Shown piece by piece: positions 63,168 through 64,000 of a DNA stretch of 64,000 bases. The notes beneath the pieces were generated by a model. That model searched no databases. It was not told where the DNA came from and saw only the letters and a list, made by a program, of their open reading frames with translations. Source of the DNA: Marispirochaeta sp. (GTDB lineage: Bacteria > Spirochaetota > Spirochaetia > JC444 > Marispirochaetaceae); NCBI RefSeq assembly GCF_963668165.1, contig NZ_OY764209.1, positions 1,302,001 to 1,366,000 of the forward strand. The letters are read 5' to 3'. Within the stretch, counting starts at the first letter, position 1. Each line of letters starts with the position of its first letter. Made by a program: the position numbers and the translations under genes.

Positions 63168-63169
63168 AA

Positions 63170-64000
63170 ATGAGAATTTCCGGAGCCGGCTGCTGTCTCT
63201 ATGATTATCTGTATAGGGACATTTCTTTTGGTACTCCCGGTTTTCGGCAGTTTTTGTCTCAGACTCCGGGAGACGGGGGCTTAACCCCGGGACAGCTGGT
63301 TTTTGCTGAAAGCCTCTCCCGCTATAAAGGGATGCCTGTTGAATCCTGCATTACGACCCTTACGGAAGGCCGGAAACCGGATAAGGATAATCTTGGCGGT
63401 CCGGCGGTCGTTGCCATGATTCATGCTGCACAGGTTCTTCCGGAGGATTGGAATATTCAGTTTTATACCTGTATGGGCGATGACGGTGAATCTGACAGGC
63501 TGGTGGAGAACCTGGAACGCTTTCCCTTGAGCATCTGCACAGCCCGGGTCTCAGGGTATTCTGTGCCGTCTACGGTCGTACTCTCTGATCCGTTATGGCA
63601 CGACGGAGCGGGAGAGCGAACCTTCATAAATACCCTTGGAAGCGCCCTGGCTTTTTCTCCCGTCATGCTGGATAACGCGTTTTTTGACAGCCATATCTGT
63701 CTATGGGGAGGTACTGCTCTTGTCCCGCCGCTTCATGACAATCTGGGGGCTCTGACGAAAAAAGCACAGCAGCGGGGGTGTCTGAATATTGTGGGAACCG
63801 TGTATGATTTTCGTAATCAGGTGGTGAATCCAGCAGGCCCCTGGCCAATGGGAAGCCTCGAGGATCCGGCTTATCCCTGGATTGATGTTCTGATTGCCGA
63901 CAAGGAGGAAGCCCGCCGTTTGTCTCTCAAGGAAGATCCTCGACAGTCGGCGGATGTTCTGCTGGAACGGGGATGCGGCGCCTGTATTATTACCCAGGGG
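63170..64000 (+). CDS. PfkB-family carbohydrate kinase, cut by window end
   Basis: Open from the ATG at 63170 to the window edge, 277 residues without a stop. Ribokinase-like features: ISGAGCCLYDYLY at the start, LGGPAVVAMIHAAQVL (the GGN-like sugar loop), CMGDDGESDRLVENL, SVPSTVVLSDP, VGTVYDFRNQ and VLIADKEEARRL. The DTxGAGD catalytic motif, usually about 30 residues later, lies outside the window. No Shine-Dalgarno beyond the end of the isomerase gene; probably coupled to it. Sugar substrate unknown. Confidence 0.87.
   Translation, partial: MRISGAGCCLYDYLYRDISFGTPGFRQFLSQTPGDGGLTPGQLVFAESLSRYKGMPVESCITTLTEGRKPDKDNLGGPAVVAMIHAAQVLPEDWNIQFYTCMGDDGESDRLVENLERFPLSICTARVSGYSVPSTVVLSDPLWHDGAGERTFINTLGSALAFSPVMLDNAFFDSHICLWGGTALVPPLHDNLGALTKKAQQRGCLNIVGTVYDFRNQVVNPAGPWPMGSLEDPAYPWIDVLIADKEEARRLSLKEDPRQSADVLLERGCGACIITQG

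Overview
The window is a gene-dense bacterial chromosome segment of moderately high GC, and it most likely comes from a free-living spirochaete (Spirochaetota). That placement is an inference from gene content. It rests on an OmpA-type protein with repeated FlgD-like Ig domains, a DUF6062-like cysteine protein, a very large two-module acyl-CoA dehydratase activase, a soluble MCP-like protein, a transmembrane MCP and tripartite tricarboxylate (TTT) transport. No rRNA, tRNA or CRISPR array was seen.

Layout. 1-4187: end of endonuclease IV, a class-V aminotransferase and an orphan 7TM-PAS histidine kinase. 4188-5552: an IS110-family insertion sequence flanked by ACAATCT, with a structured non-coding end that could encode a bridge RNA. 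5574-13377: an ABC-F ATPase, a parvulin lipoprotein, an MCP, a YkgJ-like protein, a diguanylate cyclase and a SpoU-family RNA methyltransferase. 13423-16585: a deoxynucleoside catabolic operon (pyrimidine phosphorylase, deoC, deoB). 16667-23079: the Ig/OmpA envelope protein, a two-component system, pyrC and a DUF6062-like gene. 23226-24553: a eukaryotic-type HisA and a HisE protein with a degenerate HisI-like front. 24597-25053: a broken nucleotidyltransferase/HEPN remnant. 25170-31206: an M24-fold protein without metal ligands, tctCBA, a frameshifted Gfo/Idh oxidoreductase and a FadR-type repressor with a strong promoter. These look like one carboxylate uptake and catabolism locus.

31283-39267: a phosphatase, leuB, a membrane rhodanese, an RHH protein overlapping the 1413-residue activase, and an intact MntA-HepT-type toxin-antitoxin pair. 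39380-40002: a frameshifted outer-membrane barrel. 40257-48392: ssb, a complete trp operon (E, GD fusion, CF fusion, B, A) behind a promoter with an 18-bp near-palindrome at the expected start site, then a hypothetical gene and trxA. 48389-55236: a lamin-tail-like lipoprotein, a cyclic-nucleotide-binding regulator, glmS, a truncated GxxExxY gene bounded by short repeats, rpiB, a vWA protein, a lipoprotein and a small Cys protein. 55318-62279 (minus strand): glgP, homoserine dehydrogenase, the soluble MCP-like protein and a MalK/UgpC-type ATPase. 62484-64000: a D-lyxose isomerase-like protein and a PfkB-type kinase cut by the window edge.

Packing is tight. Many cotranscribed genes overlap by 4-26 bp, and five convergent pairs overlap at their stop codons. 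Three genes (Gfo/Idh, the beta-barrel and the HEPN remnant) carry single-base frameshifts, so either decay or base-calling error should be considered. Apart from the IS110 non-coding end there is no gene-free stretch longer than about 300 bp.
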